A DNA stretch of 64,000 bases from Isoetes taiwanensis (lineage: Eukaryota > Streptophyta > Lycopodiopsida > Isoetales > Isoetaceae). Within the stretch, counting starts at the first letter, position 1. The number at the start of each line of letters is the position of its first letter. The stretch lies in the NCBI GenBank assembly GCA_021234155.1, contig JAJEKV010000002.1, positions 14,483,428 through 14,547,427 of the forward strand. The letters are read 5' to 3'. The position numbers were made by a program, and so were the translations under genes. This document shows positions 33,896 through 43,399 of this stretch, piece after piece. Below the pieces are notes generated by a model, which was given only the letters and a program-made list of their open reading frames with translations, was not told the origin of the DNA and ran no database searches.

Positions 33896-34309
33896 TTAAG
33901 GGTTTGCGTAGGGATACATGACGGCATAGCGCACACTCTCACGCACAGCTCTGACGAGCTTGTAGCGTGCCCAAGCCTGGATAATAACGGGTTGATAATC
34001 CCAAGTGGGGCTAATAATCAGAAGGTTGAAGAGCCTTCGCAGTGCGTAGAAGATTTGCCAGAGATGATCATTAGCATCATCAAAAGCTTGATGTGGGGTC
34101 ATATTCCAATAATCCCAAGTACGGGAAAGAGTCCATCTCAGATCATCGTAAGCACGTTCTCGAAGAAGAGTAACTACTTCCATGCCCTTGTCAGGATCAT
34201 AAGGTTGTTCCGGGACCCTAAGCTCCGCTATGTCATCATCAACTTCCCGTTCAGGATACTCGTTGTACCGTTCCCCATAGTCCTGTTCAGGAGGTCCCTG
34301 TTCATCCAT
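33896..34309 (-). CDS. ORF C: H2B-like histone-fold protein of the retrotransposon
   Basis: 137 codons from ATG 34309 (context ATAAGAATGG) to TAA 33896. Residues 1-45 are acidic (PEQDYGERYNEYPEREVDDD). Residues about 50-131 are colinear with histone H2B: a first helix ending TLSRTWDYWNM, then TPHQAFDDANDHLWQIF where H2B has ISSKAMGIMNSFVNDIF, an LFNLL turn, a helix with IIQAWARYK where H2B has EIQTAVRLL, and a C-terminal helix AVRESVRYAVMY matching H2B AVSEGTKAVTKY. Identity is low (roughly 20% by eye), but the A, N, IF, AV and final Y anchors fall in the right places. It follows ORF B in the same orientation. An unrelated helical protein cannot be excluded without structure prediction. Confidence 0.5.
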   Translation of the reverse strand: MDEQGPPEQDYGERYNEYPEREVDDDIAELRVPEQPYDPDKGMEVVTLLRERAYDDLRWTLSRTWDYWNMTPHQAFDDANDHLWQIFYALRRLFNLLIISPTWDYQPVIIQAWARYKLVRAVRESVRYAVMYPYANP

Positions 34310-34603
34310 TCTTATCAGATCGGTGATCCTGTCCTGGTATTCCTCAAGTGTTTCTTACGCAAGGCAGCGGGAATAATTATATATACATTGAAAACAATTT
34401 CCTTCCACTCGAGCTTTAAGGAAAATCATTAATCATTGAAAGAAGAAAACAATGAAATGGTTTTCAACAGTGCAAGAAACATAAGAAGATATCTTGAATA
34501 TATATAAAATTGAAACAGTACATAGATTTCGGTGTTGGCCCACTAGAGGTAATGCCAATCAAAATTAACAAAATTTCATACGATGACCTAATGAAACCTA
34601 AAA
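34310..34603 (-). other. Spacer between ORF B and ORF C
   Basis: About 290 bases of AT-rich sequence. The frame of ORF C is open upstream of its ATG for about 15 codons (LEEYQDRITDLIR) until a TAA, so the true start or a splice acceptor could lie further upstream. No promoter motif recognised. Confidence 0.35.
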
Positions 34604-36007
34604 CTAAGAGGTCGATCGGTCAACATCTTGTGCTTGAGTATCAAACTGGGGCTCACGGTGCGATCTTTGTAGGAGTAACACGCTAGGATTAACTGATGAG
34701 GCAGCTGATGAAGCTATTTCTGGAGGAACATTTGTAGCCAATGGCGCCGCAACCAGCAGACTCATGTTCATCCAAGAACCAATCTCATGGTCAAACACTG
34801 CAATGGCAAGATCACGGTTCACTAGGATGATCTGCTCAAGGTTAGGAGCTAATTTCTTGTGGCCCGCTGTGGTGGAAAGTGCCCTTAATGCCCATACAGC
34901 CGCCTCTGCTTCAGGGGCAATTGCCTTAGCAAAGAAGAGAACACATGCGCTTGTGAAAGCCGGGAAAGAATCGAGTAATATGGCATTTCAACCCCTGAAC
35001 CATCGGATGGGTTGAAGAGGCCAACTCGGACTCCAAGTTTCGGGGCAGCTCCTCCTCCATGGCAAAATCCTTCTCTTCCTGAGCATACTGACTCTCATCA
35101 CATAAATCCTCCATGGTTGGGTCGTCTTCCAGCTTGACGACGACGTCGTTGATGTTGGGCACATGTGGCCCCGTAGCCTGGAAAGCCGATTCAGGAACTG
35201 AAGATGGGGTACCCTGAATCATTAACTGGCGCAAGGACAAGAGTGTGCTGATAGGCTCAACATCAAGAGGTTGATAGTTGAGCGGTGATGTATCTCTCGG
35301 CGCATAATTGGGGCGAGAGTAATCAATGAAATCATCTGACCCGACAATATTCGGCCAGCTCATAGAGAAGGTGAGCGGTCCTCACTTACCCTTATTGGCG
35401 ATATCTTGTCGCCCAATCGAATGTCGCTCAGCAGCAAGTAATCCTGATCCCCAACCTTGATGGTGGCAAGCGAACTCAATCCCACAAGTGCTTGGCCCTT
35501 ACTACGAGGTAAAGGCCTCTCTTTAGCTAACTCCTTCCATCGTACAAAATCAGCAAAGTTGATCTGCTCGTCCTCCTCTGGATCTGGAGGAAGTGGGGCC
35601 TTAGCTTGCTCTAAAGCGGTGTCAGTACCATCTACATACCTGTCCATAATAAGAGCAAGGGCGAACTGGGCTTCAAAGTATAGCCCATTAGAGCCACAAT
35701 CGATAATGGGAGCGTGCTTAGCACGTCTGATGATGCCCTTGAGAATGTCATAGCTGTGGCGATCATCTCCCAACATATGCTCCACAATATCTCGTGGAGA
35801 TAAGGTTGGGGCGTTTCCCAAAGAATTCGCTTCGAGGCAATATCTCCTCATCATAGAACTCTACAAAGGTCGCATAGTCGGGGGGCGCCAAGATATTGTC
35901 GATGAGGGTCGATGAACTCGCAACATAGGATCCAAGAGAGGGTAAGGAACCTGGGGATCCCATTGCTCGCCTCCCATGTACCATGCGAGTCGGCCAGCGT
36001 AGTCCAT
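34604..36007 (-). pseudogene. ORF B: H4-like plus H2A-like protein of the retrotransposon, frameshifted
   Basis: Reading starts at ATG 36007 (MDYAGRLAWYMGGEQW) and passes through frame changes near 35900, 35840, 35360 and 34960 to a stop at 34604, about 470 codons. The segment at 35794-35519 is colinear with histone H4: DILKGIIRRAKHAPII where H4 has GITKPAIRRLARRGGV, then SNGLYFEAQFALALIMDR where H4 has SGLIYEETRGVLKIFLEN, then LEQAK for TEHAR and ADFV for MDVV, with an acidic insert (PDPEEDEQ) before the last helix. An acidic linker follows (LEDDPTMEDLCDE). The segment at 35010-34716 resembles H2A: GLKCHITRFF for GLQFPVGRI..RFL, a long Ala-rich helix, GHKKLAP for DNKK..IP, NRDLA for RNDEEL and NVPPEI for VLPNI. 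Both similarities are weak individually. Confidence 0.45.
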
Positions 36008-36123
36008 CACTGCAGGCGGAAGATGGGAGGAAGAAGGAAACAGGAGTAAGAAATGATGAAACCCTAAAAATGAATCTGAGTATTTAACTTGCTGGGCACG
36101 GCGTTCGAGGCGCCAGCTCATCA

Positions 36124-36185
36124 TCTCTTTTTTTTTTTTCCCAGTTATTATTATTATTATTATTATTATTTTTTTTTTTTAATTG
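36124..36185 (-). repeat. (TTA)n microsatellite flanked by poly(T) between ORF A and ORF B
   Basis: T run at 36127-36138, TTA repeated about eight times at 36145-36169, then another T run at 36170-36180. On the coding strand this reads as A runs and (TAA)n about 95 bases after the H3 stop. It could be the remnant of a poly(A) tail from a captured histone mRNA or simple slippage. Confidence 0.7.
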
Positions 36186-36277
36186 TAGGAAAATTCACAA
36201 TTCAAAATAAGAAGTCAAACAGTTTTGTATTAATATATATACCGATTTACAGAGATACAAAATTGTGATGTACATAA

Positions 36278-37633
36278 TTATGACCGTTCCCCACGGATCC
36301 GGCGTGCTAACTGTAGGTCTTTTGTCATGATGGTTACTCGCTTGGCATGGATGGCACATAGGTTTGCATCGCCAAAGAGGGCCACCAAGTAAGCCTCGGC
36401 CGCCTCCTGAAGTGCTAGGATGGCATGAGTTTGAAAACGAAGGTCCGTCTTAAATTCTTGGGCAATTTCTCGGACCAAACGCTGGAAAGGAAGTTTTCGT
36501 AACAGAAACTCAGTGGATTTCTGGTACTTCCTTATCTCTCGAAGTGCCACGGTACCAGGCTTGTAACGATGCCTCCTCCTAGGTTGGGGTGCAGCTCCGG
36601 GTAGAGTTTTCCCTGCTGTTCCAGGATGCCGGGCTTTACGGATGATATTGTCCCGCCGGTTATCCCCTGCAGCCTTGGCGATTCCTCCTCGAGCTCTAAG
36701 CTGGTCCTTATACTGAGCACCAGATCTTTGGGGTGTCTTCTTTTGTCTTCGGCGAGGAACACGGGCTTCTGCGGGTGGTTGCTCTTGCCGATGCCTTTCT
36801 TCCTCTTCCTTCCTCAGTCGCTCCTTCACGGCTTCGGTTGCCTCTCTTGCTCTTTCCTCTGCTTCTTCCTGCATTCTCTTTAGATTCTGCTCTTGTTCTA
36901 CCTGTTGCTGATGAATAGTATCCTCACGAAGCTTGGCAGCCTCCTCCGTCAACTGTGTTGCTTTCTGTGCTTGCGCCCGGAGTGTGGCTTGCTCCTCTGC
37001 TTGCTTCTCTTTGGCTATTCTAATCTCCGTTCTTCTTGTGAGCTCTATGAAGTAACGTGGGGGATTAGCTTGCATGTCTCGTTCAACAGCCCGCTGGAAG
37101 TGATCTGTGAAATACGAGGGTGATCCTGCTTCCCAAAGGATACGGTTGGTCTCCTCTTCATATGAAAACAATGGAAGAGTATAGGCTCCCCCATCAAAGA
37201 GGCACATGCCGTTTCCTAGGTAGCGGTATCCTGAAGCCGGATCATCCAATGCCAACCACTGCAGATCCGCCTCTTGGGCCATTTGCAAACTGTTCTGGGC
37301 CTGCATTTGTAAGGCCTCCTCCTCTGCTTGGTCATCCCCTGCTGGCGGAAAGAACCGGGCATACTTCTGGACGCCATCTTCCTGTTCCACTACCATGCAG
37401 GTCTCCCGAATAGCGTTGAGCTTGAACACAAAGCGCTCATTATAGCAAAAGAGCGGGTATGGGATTCTGACCCCTTCGTAGAAGCGCTTCACGAAATACT
37501 CCAGTATTTCTTCAGTCTTCGCTTCTGCGTCTGGCGCTGGGTCTCGTTGTGGCAGCAATTCAGCCATTATAAGCTCTATAGGGGTTTTGGAATAGCGAGG
37601 CTTACGCGTATAAACTTGCTTGGGTGTCTCCAT
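36278..37633 (-). CDS. ORF A: histone H3 fused to an N-terminal region and coiled coil, encoded by the retrotransposon
   Basis: An intact, intron-free 451-codon frame from ATG 37633 to TAA 36278. Residues 1-198 form an unrecognised, probably globular part rich in aromatic residues. Residues 199-285 are a charged coiled coil (Glu/Arg/Gln/Ala). Residues 291-354 are basic, an altered H3-tail-like segment. Residues 355-451 are a histone H3 core: [75 protein letters not shown], about 85% identical to canonical plant H3. Loop 1 has canonical length, so it is not CENH3-like. The ARTKQTARKS tail motifs are absent. It lies directly after the element leader, in sense with gag-pol. Plausible roles are packaging of element DNA, chromatin deposition, or mimicry of host nucleosomes; none is shown. 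Confidence 0.93.
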   Translation of the reverse strand: METPKQVYTRKPRYSKTPIELIMAELLPQRDPAPDAEAKTEEILEYFVKRFYEGVRIPYPLFCYNERFVFKLNAIRETCMVVEQEDGVQKYARFFPPAGDDQAEEEALQMQAQNSLQMAQEADLQWLALDDPASGYRYLGNGMCLFDGGAYTLPLFSYEEETNRILWEAGSPSYFTDHFQRAVERDMQANPPRYFIELTRRTEIRIAKEKQAEEQATLRAQAQKATQLTEEAAKLREDTIHQQQVEQEQNLKRMQEEAEERAREATEAVKERLRKEEEERHRQEQPPAEARVPRRRQKKTPQRSGAQYKDQLRARGGIAKAAGDNRRDNIIRKARHPGTAGKTLPGAAPQPRRRHRYKPGTVALREIRKYQKSTEFLLRKLPFQRLVREIAQEFKTDLRFQTHAILALQEAAEAYLVALFGDANLCAIHAKRVTIMTKDLQLARRIRGERS

Positions 37634-38205
37634 CCTTATAGAGTAGGCGCTAGGTGGGCGCTGGGCAGGCGCTTGGGGGAGAAAGGTAAGGGCCGAGGTT
37701 TGGCTATGGCAGAGGGAAACTTCTAGTTCCGGCGGCTATGGCGGCTAGGCGGAGCTCAAAAGGGCGCTAGGTGGTTAAGAAAAGTGAAAGAAAAAGTCAC
37801 TTTTAAAATTTTAACCCTAAAAAAACTTTTTATGAAAAAGTGACGGGGCGCGCTTTTCGAGGTGGCGGGCACCCCCTACCTCGACGTCGCTACGGGCGCC
37901 AGCGGCGTCCGGGTACCCCCTGCCCGCCACTTAGGGTTAGGGTTTTTTTTTTTTTTTTTTTTTTACGGTGGCACCCCCCTACCCCGGGTTTCTACTGGCG
38001 CCCACGACACCCGTACCCCCGCCCCACTTAGGGTTAGGGTTGGGTACCGGGTACACCCCTCTCAATTACAATTAGACCACACTAAAGCAAGCATGACGGC
38101 ATCCATTACACCACCCAAAAACTCGTACTACTCCAAAATCCTCACTCTCTAGCTAACGATCTATCGAGTTAGTATGTGGCCCGGTCAAATAGTTTGGCTT
38201 CCCGA
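37634..38205 (-). other. Leader region of the gypsy element, GC-rich and low-complexity
   Basis: Between the PBS and ORF A. It contains a 24-nt T run at 37937-37963 (A run on the coding strand), two copies of an 'ggtggc(g)...cccctaccccgg' unit (37861-37925 and 37965-38025), and two TTAGGGTTAGGG stretches (37930, 38029) that resemble plant telomere-type sequence. No open frame of interest. It could carry the packaging signal and internal translation elements. Confidence 0.5.
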
Positions 38206-38221
38206 ACCATGCTCGATACCA
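38206..38221 (-). other. Primer binding site, initiator-Met tRNA type
   Basis: The minus strand reads TGGTATCGAGCATGGT three bases inside the 5' LTR. TGGTATCAGAGC-type sequences are the usual plant initiator-methionine tRNA primer sites, so this fixes the element's orientation independently of pol. Confidence 0.85.
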
Positions 38222-38224
38222 CCG

Positions 38225-39839
38225 TGGACGCTCCACGAACATATCGACCCTGGACGATATACATACGGGACTTTCCCCTCCCATGGCGACCAACTCGCCA
38301 TGAGCAGGGCCCTCCGTCTATTTCGGGCCACCTATAATACGATGCCCGAAAGAAGGACACGAAGGGGTCATTCGGCCCACGCCTTCAATGGGGCTCCTAC
38401 GTCGCGGAAGCGTGAATACAAGGGTTAGCACACTGCATAAATCACATATAAATAACCACCACGAAGGGTGGCATATCCATCCAAATACCAACGGCAAAGA
38501 ATATGCATCTAAACCTAAGAAAACACCCCAAACCCATGGTTCTACCCCGGTTCAGACTCCAGTGAGGATCGACCGACGGCTAGGGCCTCAAGAGATCGCC
38601 AGACAGAGTCTTGACATGGCGTTAGTCGGCATAGAACATTGGCTAGGGTTGTCCACTCCATCCGCCCCTCCCATTGCACTTTGCGGATGGGTCAATCCAC
38701 GCTATGGCCTCGCTATAGCCTTCCTGAGACGCTGGCTCGAGGCATCACCTCGGCCGAGCCTACTCCGGGGTTCATGAAGCCCCGTCCCGATGAGGCGAGG
38801 TCGGGAAGCGCCCCTTCCGATTCACAAGGGCTCCATGGGCGAAGCTAGAGAATACGTGCGCATCAACGACCCCCGATCCGTGCATCTACTTACTCAGCCC
38901 TAAATCTACTCAAAGTGCAAGGTGCCCCATAATGGGTCACACCTTCCCACCCCCGGACCCATACCCGCCCCCTCTACGTGGACCGGCTATCGAGTCTAGC
39001 TTCGCTATAGGAGTCCCAGGAGCCTTTTATGTTCGTGCAAGACCCCACCTCCACTTCACCACTGTGTTCCTTGTCTGGTGCTAAGCCAGTACCATAGCAT
39101 CTATGACCCGGTGGGTTCTTGTGCCTAGGCCGCATTATTGGGATAATACGGGGCTTTATCTAGGAGTATACTACAATATATGGGCTCGAGAGGTCTCTAC
39201 CCTCCCGTAATCCCCATCTCGGGGAGTGCTAACTAAGCAAAGAACTATCAATTCATCCTTTGAGAGCAAAACCCGAATCAAAATATAAAGAGAACTTACC
39301 TTTTCAACCAAGGGTTAGTTCCTACGAATAAAAGTACAGAGAAACATACAAGACAACACACAAGTGCCCAAAAGGGCGCCACCCTAGAATATCGACCTAT
39401 ACTAGCCACCCACCAGATTCTTTCCGACCACGCTATCGTTTGGTGCCTCCATCCTTCCAAAACTTCGATGCTCACCGATCACACAGTGCAAGTACTTGGG
39501 CAAGGTGGCGCTCAGCTCAATCCCAAGGTAGGCTTCACCAGTCGATTATGGTGGATACGGGGTGGTGATCCACCTTATGGGTCCAAAATAGCATTCACCA
39601 TGCTGGCCAACCAGGTTTGGCCAGGTGGCGCGTTTCCAAAGGATAATTAGTTTAATTATCCTTTATAAATAATGATCCCTTAAATGTAGGTTATTATCTT
39701 TAACAATTAAATTAGCATAGCTAATTTAATCCTTTTTAAGTCAACCCCCTAGGTTACCATGCCCCATGGTAGCGTATCTATACTGGGTGACGTGTCAACA
39801 TATTTATACGTATACCGTATAAATACTTGGAACGTCACA
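38225..39839 (-). repeat. 5' LTR of the histone-carrying gypsy element
   Basis: 1615 bp, from TGGACGCTCC to GGAACGTCACA in window orientation. Nearly the same as 26609-28228. Read on the minus strand it starts TGTGACGTTCC and has an A/T-rich stretch with TATAC motifs about 20-40 bases in (GTATTTATACGGTATACG), and so should contain the promoter. Confidence 0.92.
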
Positions 39840-39844
39840 TTTCC
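39840..39844. repeat. Target site duplication, right (TTTCC)
   Basis: Repeats the five bases at 26604-26608 on the other side of the gypsy element. Confidence 0.85.
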
Positions 39845-39908
39845 AGTTCTTGCAGAGCCTCTAGTTCTTTAAAGACAATTACCACAGGAAATTTTGAAAG
39901 CATTTACA

Positions 39909-40463
39909 TTACTCGAACTTGTAAGAAAATAACTGTAGAGCAGTATCATACTCCATATTTTCCATATAGCCAAATATCAGAGCATTCCAAGACACCAAAT
40001 CATGTTGACATATCTTGTCAAAGGTCTGCCTTGCTTTCAACATGTTGCCACATTTGGCATACATATGCACCAGAGTAGTGGTTGCCAAAACAATGTTTTG
40101 ATCATCCCCACTATAACTCAAAAGGGAATGAATTTCTATACCTGTTTCTAAGTCTCTCAGGCTGACACATGCCTTCAATGCATCAATTAAGATGGACAAA
40201 GTTGGTCTGAGTCCACTTTGCAATGTTTCTTGATAGACTATGAGAGCTTTTCTAGCTTCGACTTTTGCATTTAAAGAGCCACCAGTTGGTCTCTTGCTCC
40301 TCTGCAAAGAAGGCGTTGCAATTTTCCTGTGATGTGCCCTGACAGCACATCCAACAGGGTACTCTAAGCATTCTTGCTTCAATAAAACAGAATGATTCAT
40401 GAGAGTCAATCCAGAAGCTGACATAGGTAGAAAGCCCGTTGGGCATTCTGGAATCGTTTGCAA
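39909..40463 (-). pseudogene. PPR protein fragment next to the gypsy insertion
   Basis: A 184-codon minus-strand frame whose C-terminal part is a PLS-type PPR array: ALIVYQETLQSGLRPTLSIL, LKACVSLRDLETGIEIHSLL, TTLVHMYAKCGNMLKARQTF, then HDLVSWNALIFGYME and ALQLFSY. PPR proteins bind organellar RNA. Only about three repeats are present, whereas family members have ten or more. The frame stops in AAGTTCGAGTAATG, a block that also ends the duplicated segments at 26467 and 40626. The gypsy element sits 64 bases beyond the stop. The N-terminal part (PTGFLPMSASGLTLMNHSVL) is not PPR-like. Probably a relic of a host gene or gene duplication. Confidence 0.6.
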
Positions 40464-40464
40464 G

Positions 40465-40725
40465 TTATGGACCCGGATGAGGTGCCGGAAATGAGAGCTG
40501 AGGCGTCTAGAGATTCAAAAACATCTTCATATTTTATTCTGGTTCCCCCTCTCAGTGGTTCCACTGTAAGCTTCGAGGCTAAGAAAGCTCAGAAAAGAAG
40601 CCCATTTACATTACTCGAACTTGTAAGCATGGAAAGAATGGAAGAAACCAAAAGGAAGAATGGCTCACCTTTGCAAGCTATGGACCCGGATGAGGTGCCG
40701 GAAATGAGAGCTGAGGCGCCAAGAT
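40465..40725. repeat. Local duplication: 45-bp unit at 40465-40510 and 40680-40722, plus 105-bp repeat at 40525-40626
   Basis: The unit 'tatggacccggatgaggtgc' followed by 'cggaaatgagagctgaggcg' occurs twice, 215 bases apart. Between the copies lies the block shared with 26366-26470. This indicates repeated local duplication before the gypsy element inserted. Confidence 0.75.
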
Positions 40726-40898
40726 GGAACGGAGGAGGATTGAAACAGGAGGAGGCAATTTTGTATAGGCCTGGCAATTCAAATTTGCCATTCAATTTCT
40801 CTCATTCAATTCTGGCGCCTTTGTTCGAGATCTGTGATCTGGGAATTTCTGGCATTCAATTTGGCCAGCCTGCGTCCCGCAAGGGGGATCGAAATTAG

Positions 40899-40938
40899 AA
40901 GGGAACGCCGCATCCGGTGTAACATGCGGCGTTCCCTT
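40899..40938. other. 15-bp perfect hairpin
   Basis: AAGGGAACGCCGCAT and its exact reverse complement ATGCGGCGTTCCCTT are separated by a 10-base loop. It lies in otherwise ordinary sequence. It could be the remnant of a palindromic transposon end or a regulatory RNA stem; nothing decides. Confidence 0.6.
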
Positions 40939-41927
40939 GCACAAAACCCAATGACCTCACAAAATAAAAAAGAAGATGCACTATAATATTTAAAATGCCC
41001 CTATACATTTTGTATTTACCAAAATACCCTTACATAAAAATACATCTCTCTCTCTCTATAAAGATAATAGACCATTTCTATAAGACACTACATATCTTTT
41101 TGTCTCAAACGCCTTCCATTTTAACAAATTGCAAAAGTATACAAGTTATATTGCATTCCTACAAGTTATATTGCACTTCTACATGTGCGTCTGTTATGTC
41201 CAGCTTGAGGACATGTTTTACAATGCAACACTTTTTTCTCTTCCCCATCCTCATGATTAGAACGAATTCGACCTTTGAAGGACATCCAGGGAGACGAGAA
41301 GTTGCAGGAGGCAACATATTACCTTCTACAAGTGGGTTCTCCTCTGAATAATGCAACACAAGTGCAATTACTTCTGATAATAATAATAATATTTTATTAA
41401 CGTCCATAGAAGCCCTTGAGCTATGGGACAAACATGCCGAATATAATCAAGCAGTATTGATAAACTCAAAACAAATCAAACAAATTCTGCATAAGTAGCA
41501 CAATAAGCCTAGAGAGAAAACCCCCTATGTGCATAAGATTACACTTTTACTTTTTATGAAGAATAGCTCCAGCAGCATGAGCACAAAGAATTCTAGATCA
41601 TGCAAGTGCAAGTCCTGCTTTTCAGATCTACATGTTCATGCTTTTCTGTCAAAATGTGAAATTTCCATTGAATGGATGATGTCACCCTATAATGGCGAGC
41701 CCGGGTAATGGCAAAAGCAATGCCTGTATTAGTCTCGTCCACTAATGTGACAATGCTTCCTGACCAACTTTCCAAGCCAAATTCCTCTGTATCCTTCGCT
41801 CATAGAACCATGTCAACATATGCAAATGATGTGCGGTAACGACAGTATTGTTTTATCTCATGCCTCCAGTAGCCATGCATTCAATGACTCTACAATGTTT
41901 GAGATAAGATGGCCAAACCTTTGTCCT
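40939..41927. other. No gene supported
   Basis: AT-rich, with a (CT)n tract near 41046-41058, a duplication of 'tacaagttatattgca' at 41141/41160 and an (ATA)n tract near 41379. Open frames at 40995-41351 and 41159-41431 overlap on opposite strands and show no domain. Confidence 0.4.
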
Positions 41928-43399
41928 TGTGACGCTCCCCAAATCCATACGATGCTTCAATCGTATAAATACGAGAAATTCCCCTTCTGTGGCGAATCCA
42001 TCACCACGAAAAGGCCCTCCGTCTGACTCAGACCACTTGTGATGGCCAAGTGTTCGGGTGAAGGATACGGAAGTGTCATTCGCCCCACGCCTTCTATGGG
42101 AATCCTATATAGCGAAAGAATACATACGTGTTAGCACCTGGCAACAATACTAATAAATAATATACCACCACGAGGGGTGGCCCATCATCATCAATACAAC
42201 TACAATAGAATAGCAACGTAACAAAGGAAATGCACCATAAATAAGTGCTCTACCCTGGGCTCAGACTCATGGGGATCGATTGATAGTCAAGGCCTCCGGA
42301 TAATAGCAGATAGAGGTATAACATGGCATTGGCTGGCATAGAACAATGGCTAGGGTAGTCCACTCCAGCCGCCCCTCCTGTGCACACTTTGCAGATAGGC
42401 TGAAACATGTTATAGTGTGGTTGTAGCCCTCCAGAGACGCAATCCCAAGGAATTACCCTATGAACTACTTCGGGTTACATCTCCCCGGTCCGATGAGGCA
42501 GGTCAGAGAAGCGTCCCCTCCTGAATCACAACAGTTCCATGGGTGTGCTAGAGGATACGTGCCACACTTGCAGCGCCCGCATCCGTACCCGACTTACCCC
42601 CCAAATCTACGCAAAGTCCATGACGTCCATATAGGCACGTATCCTGCGACTTAGGGGGTGTCAGTCAGACCCATACCCGACCCACACGTAGTGACCGACT
42701 ATAAGCCTAGCACACTGTAGGAGCCCCAGTAGCCACGCCCAGCAAGGCTCTGCCCCCACTTCATCAATTTTGTCCGTTATTTGGTGTTGAACCACCTCAT
42801 AGCATCCAGAGCCAGGTGAGCTCTTGTGCATAGGCCGCATTTACTGGGTTTTAGGGGTTCTAACTAGGAGCATCTCTACTTCTAGATGGCCTTTAGATCT
42901 CTACCCCCCTTTTACCCATACAATGCAGGAGGAACAGAAAGAGAACTACCATTACACATTCATCCATCCATAGCTTCGAATAGAATATAAAATAGAGAAG
43001 AGATAAGGGGCATAGCTAGATCCACTATCTCTCCGGTTCTCCATTCTTCTGGCTGAGACAGGGTTGAACAACAGCTCCTTCTCCACCAATCTCCCCCAAT
43101 TTGAATTGGGGCAAATTGGGGACCCAATTTGGATGTTCCAAGTTAGCAGGTCTGCCTTGCCTAATCGATTTGGGCCAGGTGGCAATTCTATATTGGTTGA
43201 TATTAATTAATTTAATATTTTAACCCCTTTTAATATTAGGTTAAGCCCTAAATTCGAATTAGGGCTTAAGGTTAGGTTTCCACCTTAATGATTTGCATTG
43301 CTAACCTTAGCTTATGAATAATTAATGCACCATTAATTATTCATAGTGACGTGTCATGTATTTATACCCAAAAGTCATATAAATACATGGAACGTCACA
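41928..43399 (-). mobile_element. Gypsy LTR, complete, followed by element interior
   Basis: Starts TGTGACGCTCCCC and ends GGAACGTCACA, 1472 bp, TG...CA. It is the best complete example of the diverged sister family of the histone element's LTR. The polypurine-tract complement follows at 43400, so it is a 3' LTR on the minus strand, and the left flank (GTCCT) is host DNA. Confidence 0.85.

Larger units (their letters stand above)
26609..39839 (-). mobile_element. Ty3/gypsy chromodomain LTR retrotransposon carrying core-histone ORFs
   Basis: A 13.2-kb element on the minus strand with LTRs at 38225-39839 (5') and 26609-28228 (3'), a PBS at 38206-38221, a polypurine tract at 28229-28241 and TTTCC target duplications. 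In transcription order: 5' LTR, a GC-rich leader, ORF A (histone H3 fusion), ORF B (H4-like and H2A-like), ORF C (H2B-like), gag, protease, reverse transcriptase, RNase H, integrase, chromodomain, 3' LTR. Protease-RT-RNaseH-integrase order plus a chromodomain identifies a chromovirus-type gypsy element. The extra 4.6 kb between leader and gag is not part of standard gypsy structure. Gag and pol contain frameshifts, so this copy is not active as read, although the LTRs differ mostly by short indels, which could include assembly errors. Confidence 0.92.

Noticed and set aside
36278-36571. A centromeric H3 (CENH3) variant
   Set aside because: Loop 1 has canonical H3 length and the core is about 85% canonical, unlike CENH3.
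36626-37726. Plus-strand frames opposite the histone H3 ORF
   Set aside because: Antisense shadows; the minus strand carries recognisable H3 sequence.
37930-38040. Interstitial telomere array (TTAGGG repeats)
   Set aside because: Only two pairs of units next to a T run inside the retrotransposon leader; too short to be an array.
42460-42654. 64-codon open frame near an LTR
   Set aside because: Lies inside the LTR at 41928-43399 and is not conserved in the other LTR copies.
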